A DNA stretch of 64,000 nucleotides, taken from assembly GCF_040807025.1 (NCBI RefSeq), contig NC_090942.1, forward strand, positions 200,624,747 to 200,688,746, in the 5' to 3' direction. The position numbers and the translations under genes are program-made. The stretch comes from Struthio camelus (taxonomy: Eukaryota; Chordata; Aves; Struthioniformes; Struthionidae). The notes beneath the pieces are model-generated. The model did no database searches and was not told where the DNA came from. It was given only the letters and a program-made list of their open reading frames with translations. How positions within the stretch are numbered: the stretch's first letter is position 1; each line of letters starts with the position of its first letter. Below, in pieces: positions 35,701 to 49,209 of this stretch.

Positions 35701-36640
35701 CCTGAAGTTTGGACTGTGATTATTTCACAATAGAAGGCTGAATAATGGCAGGTTGGACATTTCTGAGAAAAGTACATCTTTCTGTCCACGTTTGATGAAA
35801 CTTTTCTATTCACGGTAAACTTCTACCCTGTGCTTTGGAGAAAGGATTGGGGAATTTGTCCCAGAGGAAGAAAGGTGTTATTTCACCCTTGCTCTTTCTG
35901 ACAGCTATCACCTCATTGTGCCCTGATCTTTTAAGGAACGCATTTTGGAGATGCTCAGTAGACTTTGTAGAGCTGAACAACACATTTTCCTGGGGATGTC
36001 ATTCATTGGCCTTACTCCATCTCAGAGCTGGACAGAACTGTTCAGAGAAACTCAGTCATGCACTCAATCATGTCCTAAAGCCTGTCAAAAGACCCCTGGT
36101 GTTTTAACTTGAATATACCAAAGCTGTAAAAGGAGAGAATTAGATAAGTCCACTGTTATGATACTGTCAGTAGTGGCACTGTCACCTGCTATTCTGTGCA
36201 GAGGAGTCCTGCCGTGTTCTGGCCCACAAGGTGGGCCAGACCTTGAGGACAAACCCACAGGGTGCAGTCATGGAAGATGCCGGCTCTTTGACTCCTATCT
36301 CATTTGCTGCTGAATTTATAAGTCATATAAACTGAGGGGAGAGGCTGAGGAAAAGGAACAACAGCCTTCTGACCTCTGTAGCAGAGGGGCACCCTGGAGA
36401 GCTGGTTCCTGCCTTTGTCTTGCACTGTTCCTGTGTGCTAATGGGTGAGTCACATAACCAAAACTCTTCACAGAGAGCATTCCTCCTCTCCACAGGCTCT
36501 GCATGCTGCTCATTCGCTAGGAGAACCAACTTCATAGCTAGGGTCTGATTTTCAGATTCACGGCACCCAAATGGAGGAAAGAGAAGCAGTGCTTCAGACC
36601 TATGAACAGTGTGCAATACCTGCTACTAGAAAATGATATT
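32720..36640. other. Intergenic DNA, nothing recognised
   Basis: No reading frame resembles a known protein and no repeat family is recognised. The segment at 34.47-34.70 kb is very AT-rich, with an AAATAAATAAATAAA run near 34488-34502. The frames at 34986-35453 and 32919-33329 on the minus strand lack domains and are taken as chance. Confidence 0.6.
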
Positions 36641-36649
36641 TCTCAATGG

Positions 36650-36800
36650 ACACTCAAAATGAGCCCCTTGACCAGGAATCTCTCTGTGCCTCAGTTTTCC
36701 CTTTGTAAAATGGGGATATTTTTCACCTCAGTAAGGTGTTGTAAAAAGGATGCTGGTTCTGAAGTACCCCAGTAACGTAGGAGTGGCTCTGAAAGAAAAG
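36650..36800 (+). mobile_element. MIR-type CORE-SINE fragment
   Basis: The plus strand contains CTCTCTGTGCCTCAGTTTTC at 36680-36699, then TGTAAAATGGGGATATTTTT, CACCTCAGTAAGGTGTTGT and AAAAGGAT. In order this matches the best-conserved part of MIR/CORE-SINE elements: CTCTGTGCCTCAGTTTCC, TGTAAAATGGGGATAA, the CTACCTCAxAGGGTGTTGTGAGG block. These SINEs predate the amniote radiation and are inactive. Outer boundaries are uncertain because both ends have decayed. Confidence 0.8.
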
Positions 36801-36809
36801 GCCACACGA

Positions 36810-39800
36810 AAATTAATTTTCAGTGTTGGCATTTAAATAAGGTGCAGTGAATAATTTGGGGAGCAATACATGTTTTATAAAAGATAAAATTAAGGAAAGA
36901 ACTGTTGCCACATCAGAGAGTATTGACCATCCTCTGCCTGGAATGAGCCAGGCATTCAGAGGGATAAAAATGTAAGTCTGTTAAAAAGTGTATTATAAAG
37001 CAACAGGAGAATGAATTATGGTTGAATGGGCTGAATCCTGCAATGACCCCTGCATCTTAACATTTCAAGGATGTTTTTCTGTATGTGACATTTTCAATAG
37101 CCTGGTGAAACCTTGGTTTCACTTCAGGTCAAAGGAGAAGCTATTGCTGGCTTTAATTGGTCCAAGCTTTCACATGAATATCTTTTTTACTGATAATAAG
37201 TAGATCTACACATTCCATATCCAAAGTAAAGTGATGAGGGAGGAATCTGGATAGGAATTGTTGGATTGGCCCATATCCTTATTTAGGTCACTCACTCTTG
37301 CTGTCCCTCACGTTTCAGGCAGTGGCCGACATCCAGTGCTTGAAAGAAGGGTCTCCTGGCCAAGAGCTGCATATGGCCTAAGAGGCAGCTTTCTCTGGCC
37401 CTGGAAGAGCGCTTTGCTTGGCTGGCTGCCAAGGATGATTTTAGTGAAAGAAGAAACACAAACCCAAGCCTAAGCAAGGTATGTTTGGTCTGATGCAAAC
37501 AAATTGGTTGCATTGATCTAGACCTCAAAAACACCGCAGGAAATAAAAACGGTCCTTGAGCATGAGGACGTTAGTCCTTCTGACTCAAGAGCGAATATAA
37601 GAAAATTCTGATGTGTCATTTATAGGGGACAGCTTTGCAAGGCCGATGGGCCCCAGAACTACCTTGGCCAGGTAAGACAGGGCAAGGCGGGCCATGTGCT
37701 CACCTGGGCCTACAAATCAGCCTTGCAAGAAAGGAGACTTGGAGAGCAGGAGACAGGACACCTGTCACAAGTGCGCTGTGTTTCGTTGACCTCCTACGTG
37801 TACTCCACGCCCAAATCTGTCAGAACCTGCTGCTTGGTAGGCTGTAGTAGTGGACAGGCCGAGTGTCAGCGTTGCTTCTGTCTGGACTGCCGCATTGCCA
37901 CCATGTTAGGGTGGCTGCTCATGGTTAGCCAGCTCTTGCTCTGGGCTTGTCCTGGTTGCACACCAGCAGGTCTGTGCCCCTGGCCTGCCTTAGGACTCAG
38001 TTCTCTTTGTCGGCACTTTTCTCTACTGCCCATCAAACATTCCTGTCTTGCATCCATCCTGCTGCGCACTTGTTTACCTCCCTCTGCCTCTTCTCTGCAT
38101 GATGGTGCAGTGTCCCTCATGAAGCTGAGCATTTTTTCCCAGAATATGCAAAGACAGTCTGTGTAGTTCTCCTTTTTTTTCCCCCTTGTCTTCTGAGAAG
38201 CACTGAAGTCTTCTGGTGCGCTCAGCTTCATTGCAGTAAAGGGTACACATGCTGATTCCCTTTTTTGTATTCTGAGGAGTTATTTCAGGTTTGCTGATAA
38301 GACAGTGTCTTCACTGGTTCAGGATGTTCTTCAGGTTCAGGATGAGAAGAGCCATCACTGCTGTGTCTCCTACGTCATCTCCCAGATAAGCAATATAGAC
38401 AGCTCCAGACATTAGTGAATGTCCAGCTTCCAGAAATTATGTCTGGAATAGAAATTATAATAATAAATCTGAGTTCTTTTTTTTTTGTTTTTTTCTGCCA
38501 TGTTTCAGCTGTTAGTGGTCACCTTTCCATATTCTGCTCTGCAATTAGGATACCATGCAACTTACTATTGTTGCTTCTTAACCCAAGCTGAGAAAGGCGT
38601 ATAACTCAGAAATGAAGGAAGTAGGACCTCGAGGAAAAATGGAAATCCTGAGACATTCACCAAGTCTGCCAAAGCTGGCAATGCTGGATGCATGATGAAG
38701 CTCACCAGCAGTTTGCTGCTGTAACCAGACCAGCCTGCTCTCTCCCAGCTCCTGCCTGACTGCATGGGTCTGTCCCGAGGGCAGCCCCAGGGAGAAAAAT
38801 CCTCCTTCTTCCTAAGGAGATGCTTTTCCCATTTTTTGTATCCTCTTGTTTAAAAAAAAAAAAGTTTTAAAATTGTGAACTCCTAAGATCCTAAGATTCT
38901 AAAAATGATTGGAATGGCTCAAACTATTCAGATGTAATGGACAGCTTATAGTTTAATGTAACAAACAGCTATATATTGACTTTTCCTTCAGGCTTTTGAA
39001 TATTTAAAAAATATTTCAATTGCATTTTCAAGATTCCCTACGCAAGTGTGAGAGTTTTGTTTCCTGTTGTGTTCTAAGAATAAAGATTTGTTACTTGTTT
39101 TATAACGAAATAAACTGGCATGTTAAAAAGCCACAACTATCAAGGCTTCTCTGTCCCTAGTGAAACAACCCATGAATTCCCATTTTCTGTCTAACTACTA
39201 CACCCAAGCGGGATAACAGTGATAAGTGGAGCTGGATGAAAACACCTAATGATAATTTTCTGTCAAAAGGCAGTTTTATCAAAAACAAAATGAGTCTGAA
39301 GAAGATAATGAGCCTAAACAATTTCTGGTAGAAGAAAGTTGCACTGGCTTGTTCCAACTTTATTATTCCACAGTAATAAAATTGTGAAATAGTTAATTTG
39401 GATAAGTCAAACTACTGTGCTTTGATATTATATTCCAATACTGATGTTTTTCTAGCATATATAGTTTATTGTTGCCTAACATTTTATTACATTACTTTCA
39501 CATTATTGAAGTTTAAAGAATTGTAAAATGAAAACATGCCAAATTACTGAAGCAAAATCTTTCAGGGATTCTAAATCACTTTTTTTTTCCCAAATGTTCA
39601 TTCAGCAGGAAATTTAAAGTGCTGTCTATGCATTTGGATATTGTTTGGAAACAAATACTGAGAAGTGAAGCGTTCTCATAGAATTACTTTCCCTTCCCCC
39701 TTCCTACCCTGGAATCGAGCAGCTGCCTTCACATTACATCTGAGGATGCTCTGAGCTGTGGAAAGACTCTTTAAACATTAGTTAGCAGTTACCATAACTT

Positions 39801-42390
39801 GTTATTTTAAAACACACTTCAGAAGTTTTTGGTAACATCGTAGACTGACTTTAAAGGTGATATGCCTGATAACAAAGCATCAAGCATAAACTTTATTATA
39901 GCTACTGATGAGAAGGCATCAGTTTATTCTCAGGCTTTTTTGACTACTGAAAAAGCTTATCAGTTTAAATGAAAAATCAGAAGCCAATAAAGTTCACGCC
40001 AGTGCAGATTAGATCAAAATATATTTTTCTATCTATCTCTTTCAAATTATTTTACCCCTCACAAGCAGAATTACATGGAATTTTCTTAACAAAAGCCCAA
40101 AGTATTTAAAATCATCTACCTAAATGAGGGCAGGATGCACTGAAGACACTTGGCTTAAGCTTTTTCATTTTGATGTAGTTAAATCAACTCCTAGGTAACT
40201 TTAGCTAAAATGGAATAAGTAGAGTTTAAAACAAACAAGAATGTCCACAAAGCCTTCCCACCAGTTTGACTAAACCAGTTTAGACTCCTGCTTTAAGGCA
40301 AATCTTCACCACGTTCTGTCAGAGACAAGGTCTGAGCAGCAGAGCAACAGAGCAATGTTTGGTGTTGACATGTAGAAGGGAGACGTCTTCAAGAGCCAAG
40401 ATGGCTAAAACAGAAGTGGTCAAAATAGGTCATGCTCCCACTGCTCTACTGCATGTCCACCTTCTTCAAGTAAAGAGACTTTGCTTGACTGTAAAGACTT
40501 TCAAGTGAAAGCCTTTACAGTCAAATCCTCATTTATGTGCACCTAATTAAAGAATATGTTTGCCCAAGACAACTGACCATGAAGATACTTTTGAACAGTT
40601 CTCACCTGGGCTGCAGATACTTACATGGAATGGCAGGAAAGTCAAAAGTCAATAAATTTGTTTAGTCAGTGACTACCACCTCATGTGGAGTTGCAGCAAT
40701 GATTAAACAAACCAAACTGGGAAATAATATAATTGAAAACCTACGGAAATTAATAGAACATTTCTGATATCAATAGGCCTAGGATAAATGATTCAGTCCA
40801 TTATTTTAATGTGTGTAATAGCTTGTAGCTTACAGGGGAAAAATTAATGTACCATGAATTTAAAAAAATGCATTTTCCTGCCCAAGCATTGTGTATCACT
40901 TGCAAGATCAAGGGATAACATTTTTATGACTCTGTACATATGACCAAAGGGAAATCATTAGCGAATAAGATGAAAAGTCTAGGGAGAAGCCACAACCAAA
41001 TTATTGCTGAATTTCTTCTTCATGGAATAACCGCATGACGATCATCTTTAATATTATCATCTGCTGCACATGACCTTCAAATGGAATGGAGACGATGCAA
41101 TAGTTTTCCTTTTTTTCCACAGCCTATGATGTCAGTCTCGGTTACGCACTGACTTTTCATTTTAGCCCTGCACAGGTATAAGTCACTTTAATGAGGTTGT
41201 TCATCACCTTAATTTACAACTTCCTCTTGTGACCTCATCCACAGAGTCAATGTGCAAGTGACTCCCCTATATTTGCTCACCTATATCTACCTTGCCACAG
41301 TGGAAGTGAAAAGAGCTGCTTTCCATAACAAAAAAGCACATGCTTGCCTTCCCAATGAAATCTTAATATGTCTTACACAAGAACTGGCAGTGGTCCAGTG
41401 AAAACCTCTCTGTCCTCTCTTTTCAGACTAGCTAGTACGAGCAGAATGATTGAAATCTAGGGTTTGATTCCAGGGGTGCATCCATGTCAGGGTCTGGCCC
41501 TGCCAGAATCTTGTTTGAGGCCTATAAGCACCACAAGAGAGTGGTTAGTCTTTATTATGCACATCTTGTAGGTCCAAATGGTAGGAAGAGCACTTGTTTT
41601 CTCCTTTCTGAAAAGTGCAGTAGCTGCTACTCCTTTCAGTGCTTCCTGGAAACAATCTGTCCACCCTAGCACCCCCCTGACCCTCAAATATTACAACAGG
41701 AAAAATGTGCTGCCCACCAGACTTCTCCACTCTCCAGCTTTAGCAGCAACATCTTAACTGTGCAACTGCTGTCATCTAGCAATGATGTTAGTTATGGCAT
41801 TCAAGAGAAAGGGAAAAGGAACATAATCATCGTAAGGTTCATTTCCACCAGACTCCAGTTCTCCAGGATTTCCCCTTCTTAATGTAGACTTGTGACAAGT
41901 CATGAAATAGTGGGCAGCTGGAAGGTGTATTTCTCTCCATTGCCCAACTGTGAATATTGGAGCACTATAAATTGTTGAAGACATTATCTTCCTGAATCTT
42001 ATGTCCTGCTTGCTGATGAATGTGAGGATAGATATAATACTCTATTGTCTGCAATCATACATGATACAGATGCTCTTGCTACTGTACTTTGGCTAGATTG
42101 TCTCCTCATATGCACGAGTTTATCGTATACTCTGTCACTGTCAGAATGAAACATGTTTATACTCTTAATACCTTAAACTACTAAGTTGTTAAAACCTTTG
42201 GGTTTTGCGTATTTTTTCAGAACTTAAACCTGTAAATCTAACACTTTTGGAGAAAGCTCAGATTGTTAAGGAATCAGCAGGACACATCACTGAGCTACAA
42301 TAGGTTCACTTTCATGTGGATGCTGTAGCAGGCAAGCCTTCATGGAAAAACTCTGAATGTGAATTTAGCTAGTTTTGGATAAAGACGCCT
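36810..42390. other. Intergenic DNA with long AT-rich zone, no supported gene
   Basis: From about 38.8 to 41.2 kb the sequence is strongly AT-rich and nearly without reading frames, with ATTTAAAAAATATTT and AATAAA words. Parts (for example 39.86-40.25 kb, with TTTTCATTTTGATGTAG and GTTAAATCAACTCC) have enhancer-like texture, but I cannot delimit elements. AATAAA hexamers at 39079 are not tied to any gene. The frames at 37.7-38.2 kb overlap on opposite strands and have no domains. Confidence 0.55.
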
Positions 42391-42399
42391 TTCAGCGTC

Positions 42400-43020
42400 A
42401 ATAAACACCATGAATGCAGCCACGGTAGAGTTACAACTTAATGAGATGAGGGGAAGTGCACAGGGTCAGGCCTCATCTCCCGGCCTCTGTCATGCTAATC
42501 AGCTGGGCAGCCTGCAGCTGAAAAACTGCTGGAATTTTTATTTGCATTTCATTTAGTTGGAAGGAAATTGACCCAGATGGTCCACAAAGGCAATAGAAGG
42601 CTGGCAAGCAGTCTAGTGCTGCACACTTTTCGGAGGGCTGCACTTGTCCGCCCGTCCCTCTTGGAGCCCAAAGCATAAAAGATTAAAACAGCGTAAGGGA
42701 ATTGATTTCATGATTTTTAGATAATTTCCCTAAGATTTTAGAAAAGACCTAAAAAACCTAATTTAATCAGCCAGGAACTCAATAGTAATTAAAGGGAAGA
42801 AAAGCTGAGATAATGAAAGAGGTGGTGAGGATTTTTGCTGTTGCTGGTGGGAACCTTTCTTAATTAGAAGAAGTCTAAAATCTAAATGATGTTAATGATG
42901 ACAAGCATGAACATATAGTGCAAAGACACTCAATCCTTGGTCGACTTAGATGATTGATTGCCAAACCTGATAATCTTCCTTAGAAAATTCTAAAATGCTT
43001 TGCCAAGCATTTGTGGAAGC
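42400..43020. promoter_or_regulatory. Candidate conserved non-coding element
   Basis: A repeat-free block with words such as TTTTTATTTGCATTTCATTT (octamer-like ATTTGCAT on this strand), CATGCTAATCAGCTGG, TTAGATAATTTCCC, CCTAATTTAATCAGCC, TAGTAATTAAAGGG and TTCTTAATTAGAAG. Several TAATTA/TTAATT sites occur within 450 bp. It lies about 28 kb upstream of GSX1 and fits a long-range enhancer. The call rests on motif density only. Confidence 0.3.
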
Positions 43021-43029
43021 TGAGCATTT

Positions 43030-46000
43030 CCATGTGTTTGCTCAAATGAACAATATTGGTGTCACTAGAATTCACTTTGCCAAAGCGTAGATATCTGTCT
43101 AAGTAAGTGATGTGTGACTCCATGCCATCTGCTCATGGTTTTACCTATTTTGGTCCGATCATCTGAAAGCTTAGTGAAAATTCTAGTGAAAAACAAGGGA
43201 ATGTCAGATTCCACCTACTTTTGCACTTTAATCTTAGAAATGATAACATTTCAGAGCAAGTGTTGCCACCTCAAGGAGGGCCAGTTGATGACGTATCTAC
43301 TTAATTAGAAGTTATAAAACCTAACTGTAGACACATAATGTTGTTTTAGCAAGCATTTGTATTTCACCCTGCTTCTCCAAAAGGCATGCAAACACTGCAC
43401 AGAGATAATAATCTAAAATTGAACCATGAAATAGTACGCACATTGCAAAAAGTATTTCCCAAGGGCGAACTCTCAGTCATAAGCTGTCATGACATCATGG
43501 AGACCACAGCGCTGGAATAAATGGCTGTGGATCCCTTATCTTCCCACTAAACCAGCTGAGGCACTACCCTTACTTCCACCCTGCTCTGAAAGGGTGGAAC
43601 CAACTAGTTGTTCCTTTATACTGGCATTACTTTAATCAGTGTGAATCTTTACCTCCTTGGGCTAGCTATCTTTTTAGATAGTTACGTTGCCGTAAATAGC
43701 AATGTGCAAATGCTTCTGATTTGGTTAGCTATTGAGGAAGTGCAAACAAGTCTTCCAGGTGCAAGTTCTGGGGAATCAAACTTACTAACTTCAACTGAAT
43801 TGTTTCTGGTTTGCATTTCTCTAAAAGTGCATACAAATCTAGACCAACTCCTCTGGTTTACTGTCTCAGTAACCCATATTAGAGCACCTTACGCAGTCTT
43901 TTGTTCTCATGACAGAAATTTTCTATCTGGGGAAACATGACAAAATGAGCTCGAGGTGGCCACAAAGCCACACGACAGTATGTGCAGTGTGCAGCTAGTG
44001 TGGAAGCAGAATGGCTTGGGACTTCTTTGGCTTCTTCTGATTCTTTGAGGACTTGCAGTTGGTTCAGCTTGTGGCAAGTCAACTGCTAAGCAGTGTGGGT
44101 TGTGTGAGTGTATCCCTAAGGTCACCTAAACACATTACGCACTCTCTGCTATAAGCCAAATCAAAGACCTTGTCTTTGACTTTCGAGGTATCAGTGATCC
44201 AGACACAGGTTATCTCAAGGATTCTTCCTTTCCATGGCTATGACAGTCATACTTGAACTTTGATTTTACAAAGCTTGCATAAAACACTCATTCACAGTCC
44301 TGAATGCAAAGCAGATTGGGAAAATTTACATTTCCATCACAGTCGGTAGTCTCACACTGTTCCTGATCTCCCTGTTAGCAGTTCAGTAGCTAAGAAAGAA
44401 TGGAAAAAGGGAGCTCCGTTTCTTCATCTTTTCTTCTTCAGTAACCTAAGGTAATTTACAGGGCAAATATTTATAAGGGAGCCAGGATATGTGTGATTCT
44501 GGAGACCTAATATTCGAGATGTACCCCTCAAAATCCCATCTGAGAACCAAAAGGCAGCATGAATAGCCACTGACCACACTGCAGGTGGCTGAAAGAGTTT
44601 GCCTTTTTATTCTGCAAGTCCTGGAATTATTTTCATCTGAAAGGTAGGAAGAGATCAATACTTACTGGGTGACTTCCAATATCCATGCTTCCTCTCCAGT
44701 GCACAAGGATGCTGATAATGGCCAAAGCCCGTCTCACAAGGGTTGAGCACACTGCATAGGAAGGTCTTGGCTTGCTTGAGTGAACAAACTGGGTGAGAAA
44801 CACTCTTATTTGTCTGCATCCTCCTGTTCTCTTAGGAGTCTCAAGGCAGCCAGAGGCAACTGGAGCTAACAGAGAATATGGAAAGGGCTGAAGCATTGAG
44901 ATGATGTATTAATTACATTATACTCTAAGCACATGTGGAACCCCTGGGGAGGTTTAAAACTGCTTTTCTCAGTGGGGGTAGCAATGATGTCATTGCAGGA
45001 CAATCCCTTTGAAATAGCAGAGGGCTCAGTGAAGAAAAGGGGTAAAGGACTTGCAAAGATGTGCATTCAAACTAGCAAGGAGGTGACTGATCAGTGGAAC
45101 AAACTTACTCACAGATATGGGGGAATCTGCTTCTTTTGAAGTCTTTTAAGGGAAGATACCATCCAGCTTAGCACCTTAGTGTAGGCTCAGTGCTATCACT
45201 ATCGTGAGACAGGCCCTGGCTCCAAGGCCATGTCTAAGCTACTTTTTGAATGGCACCTGAGGCCCAGACATATATCCAAAGTTGTCTCCTGCTCACAGAA
45301 TCCAAACAGAAGAAAAAAAGATTGAGAGCTTTTAAACTGTAGCTGTACCGCTCCTGACCCAGGTAGCACACTCTTGTCTGGAGTGTGGGTGAGAATCTCA
45401 CCACCACATCGCTGGTTTGTCCCTAGAGCAATGTTGTGTGAAATTGCCTTAATGTTGCCAGTCTCTGGGGTAGCTGTGATCTGTAGATCGACTGAACTCA
45501 ACACACCATATAGTCTGTGCTTCATGAGTCCCGCTTACGAGTCTTGTAGGAAAGCCACAGCCACATTAGGGCAGACGGTGGGCATACCTTGTTCTCTGGC
45601 CTATTGTGCTCATGAAGCCTGTGCTGGGGGAGTTTGGATGAGCAGAGGATAAAAAGAAGTTAAAACCTCACTGCTGGATTGGAGGGAAATCATCCCCAAA
45701 AGCTAAGGGATTTACCAAAAGAAAAATCATGCTATAGAACTCTGTAGATTAGTTTAAAATTCAAAAGAAATTTAATTCATTAGTAAAGTCAGTGGAGCTT
45801 GACTAATAATAGTCTGAGCCAGAAAATCTAGCAATTTAAAGTAAACCTTTAGTTGCGAGCATAACTCGATACGTATGATGCCAGCTGCAGAAACTGCCAT
45901 TTCAAACTTCACTCTAGTTGGCACAATAGAAACAAATAGCTCTCAGCTGCAGGTGAAGCCTACCAGACCTTTCTCCTCAATCTTTGTATAGTGCTAGTTC

Positions 46001-47230
46001 TTCTTAAAAAACAGCCATTAAATTATCGCCATTGTCTTGGGGGAATGGTGATTGATGCCCCTTCTTTTATGCTAAGTCAGCTTGTTTCTCTGCTCTAAAT
46101 GGCATTGTCTTTGGCGAGCATGTTGGTAGTACATCATTAGGTTTTGGTATGCTTCATGCTGCTTGCTCACAGCTTGGCAAAAAAGGCTGTCAGACGAGGT
46201 GGCTGCTAGGCGGATTAATACAACTCTCCTGAACTCCTGAATACAAAAAGCGTGGGCTTCCACCTGTTGGGGCTCTAACAGGGTATTTTGTACAGTGCGC
46301 TTTTCCCTTGTGAATGCTAAGGTGACAAGGTAAAATAACGGTGCTTTACCCTTCTGTGGCCTTTTCTGGGCTGCATCCCAGCTCCTGCAGCCAGCCTGGG
46401 AGGTGGCATGGTGCCGCAGGAGCCGCTGCAGTTCCCTAGGGTGGCAGCAGAGCCTGAAACAACTATTTCAGGTGCTTATATACACGAGGAGCTGTTGCTT
46501 TGTTTTCACACTGAAAACATATGCTACTCCATCATGCTTCAGTACACTGTAAAAGATGACTTTCTTCATACAGAGCTGACACACAGTTTGCAAAAGTACA
46601 ACCAGATATCTTTGGAGAGGGACAGAAAAGACATGAAAAAAAAATAACATCCTCAGAAGCATAATGAGATACTGAGTAAGATCTCCGTTTTTCTAGACAG
46701 TAATAAGAGAAGTTTAGGCACTTAACTGACCACTGAAAATGTCATGTGTCCCTGTGATCATATGCATGCTTGTGCGGGCTTTATATCTCCTCAGGGAAAC
46801 AAGTGATGCAGTGACTGGCTGTGTCACCAAGCTAGATGACAGCCACTCTTCCCATGGCACACCTAGCCCTCTTCACCCCTTTGAAGCAGGCAGTAAAGGG
46901 TTCCCCAGGACCTAGAGACACTGGAAGAGGCAGTTCGCCCTACGGACACTGCCACTACAGTCCTGCGAGGCTGTTTGCCACATTGGCTCCTTGGGAACCA
47001 CTGGGTAGTTTCAAAACAGTGGTCCTCACCTTCTCTCTGCCGGGGAAGAGGGGCAGCTGCTGCAGCAGCCCTATTTGCTGAGAGATGCTTTCCTGCTACA
47101 TCAGCCTTGCTGGCTGCAACAGAGAGAACTTCTGAGCCCAGGGAGCACAGCCATCCGACTAGAGTACCGGACATCGGATCTGATAGCATCGACCTTTCGG
47201 AAGAAAAGGGTTAGCAGGCAGAGCCAGGTC
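43030..47230. other. Intergenic DNA, nothing recognised
   Basis: Non-repetitive DNA with short domain-free reading frames on both strands (the longest about 110 residues). No transposon family, RNA gene or splice-linked coding exon is recognised. Confidence 0.6.
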
Positions 47231-47236
47231 TGAAAT

Positions 47237-47420
47237 TTTGGACATCTGGGCTCCATTGCTAGTTCCACCACTGAGCTGAGGTCTGACCTTGTGTAACTCA
47301 TTTCACTCTGTGTCTCTGGAAAGAAGGAATACTAGTTGCACAATATTCACCGGGTGTTTTGTAGAGCAAATGAGCATTTCTAAAGAGCTTTGAGATGCTT
47401 TGGTAAGGAGACGTGGGTGT
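47237..47420 (+). mobile_element. MIR-type CORE-SINE, fuller copy
   Basis: The order of blocks matches the CORE-SINE/MIR consensus: GGGCTCCATTGCTAGTTCCA with CCACTGAGCTG, then GACCTTGTGTAACTCATTTC and CTCTGTGTCTC, a diverged middle, the CGGGTGTTTTG segment, and AAAGAGCTTTGAGATGCTTT (47379-47398). The last matches the AAAGCGCTTTGAGATCCTT end common in reptile and bird copies. It is about 180 bp long and old (many substitutions). It lies in the same orientation as the copy at 36.7 kb. Confidence 0.75.
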
Positions 47421-47429
47421 CGTGGGTGG

Positions 47430-49120
47430 GAAGGCGTGGAGAGAAAGGGTAGTAGTGTTGCAGATACTTCTCTTGAGTGAAAAATCTTTATCTTCAGGGC
47501 TATAAACTCAGAATGAGAAGTGGTCCCCCACATAATCTTACTCTTCATCCCACCGACCCTTTTTGCCTTCTCCCTCCCTTGCCCATTTTGGTTGCAATTT
47601 CTTTGAGTATGGAAAGTTTCCTGCCATGTGGTTGAAGAGGGTCTTGTATAAAACTTGTCTAGTATTGGTTGTGGTTTGTTACTGTAAATAAGTAGCGATA
47701 GTCTTAAAGGCTTTAGCTTTTCCTTTCTGCTCCTCAGAGCCCAAAGAAAGCTCTGACTGCAAAGGCAGATAGGAAGAGGGAGCATGCCACAGACTAAATG
47801 TTTGCAGTGTCACTGAATGTAGTACTACAGCTTGCTTCTATTCTGCTTTGGTGGCCAGGAACAGTAACCCCTTATTGGAGACACTCTGCTTTACTGCCAG
47901 CTCCAAACAGATTTTTGCAAACGTTTTCCCAAATACAAAATAATAGGTCTGCTTTGGTGGTATTAAACTCCTTCTTCATCTCATTCCTTTCCAGAGGGGA
48001 ATACAGTTTGCAAGGATGCTCGTGGACAGAGAGTGTCTGGTAAACATGCTCCTCCATGAAGAGTTACAGTAGGAAGGGATCATCTGGTAAATCTTCAAAA
48101 CTCCAGGAAATGTCCAATCAGAAAGTGCGTGTCACTAAGCTATCAATGATGACACAGTCACAAAACACAAAAAAGTGTCTTAGGAATGCACAGACCAATA
48201 GACAGGGAGTCTGCAGACTATCAAGAAACTGCATAACTGTTAAGCAAATCAGTAGAAGTGAATAGTAAATAAGACAAAATAGAGTCCTTTCACAGATAAT
48301 TTTGCAAATAAGAAAATGTTAAATAAACTATCCTTGGCGAAGAGGGCTATTTTAGCTCATAGAATCTATATTTTGTACAAAATAAGAATGATTGATAGAA
48401 AATAATGGCACAAAAGTCTATTTTTTTGCAGATATCTGTTTGTTTGTTTGTAAGTTTCTAATTGCTTCCTTCAAATGAACACAATGCCCTTGGAAGGTGT
48501 CAGTGACTGTTCTGGGAACTACAGAACTTCTTTTTAAGGACAATTCATTCAAAAGCTGAAGAAGCACTTATTCCTACATTTTTTTTAGTCAGCTTTTCTA
48601 TCAGGTGACAGAAAAGCCACGTAGCATGTCGCCATTCAGGTGCTCAAAGGCTGAGGCACAGGGCTGCATGCCTGTTCTCACGTCCTTCCAATATTCAACA
48701 CAGTTGTTCCTACTACAATTGTTCCTACTGCTTCCTTTCCTCTGCTTCTTTTAGGTGATGAGATTTGAAGAATCGTATCTATGTGAACCTGGAAAGGACT
48801 TTTACTCTTCTAGAGACTTACTGGCAGAAGAAGAGGACTTCAGCTATTTCTGGACTTTCTTTCAAAAATTTAAATTCACCAGTGTTCTCTGTGTGAGCTA
48901 TTGAGTTAATTTGTCTTATAGATTAAAGCACTAGGTTCACTCTATTTCTACATCAGCTCAGAGCCAGAGGCAGACTGCTGGAAGGACCTGAGAAAAGGGT
49001 CCTTACCCAGTGCAAAGCCTCTGAGAGCATTGCTGCTCTAAGGGGACCACGAGCAGACAGCTGACTTCAGGGAGGAAGAGGAGATAAAATGGGATGGTTA
49101 AACTTTCACTGAGCAGAAAT
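47430..49120. other. Intergenic DNA, nothing recognised
   Basis: No gene supported. The 160-residue minus-strand frame at 47303-47785 begins inside the SINE and has no domain. A short direct repeat of TTGTTCCTACT occurs at about 48703-48728. Confidence 0.6.
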
Positions 49121-49128
49121 CAGCACAG

Positions 49129-49200
49129 ACTCATGGAATGGCTGAGGCTGTAAGGGAACTCTGGAGAACATCTAGTCCAACACTAACTACACCTCTCCCT
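49129..49200 (-). mobile_element. CR1 LINE 3' end (truncated)
   Basis: The plus strand reads CTCATGGAATGGCTGAGGCT, then GGGAACTCTGGAGAACATCT and AGTCCAACACTAAC. This is the reverse complement of the CR1 3' end (GTTGGACTAGATGATCTCCAGAGGTCCCTTCCAACC, recalled in outline). The element is therefore on the minus strand, with its 3' end near 49130. Only the last ~70 bp are recognisable, and the terminal octamer repeats are reduced to about one unit. CR1 is the main LINE of birds and copies are usually 5'-truncated. Confidence 0.75.
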
Positions 49201-49209
49201 AAACGTCAT

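Noticed and set aside
39079-39084. AATAAA that might end a plus-strand transcript
   Set aside because: AT-rich region with several such hexamers and no upstream coding sequence. Nothing links it to a gene.
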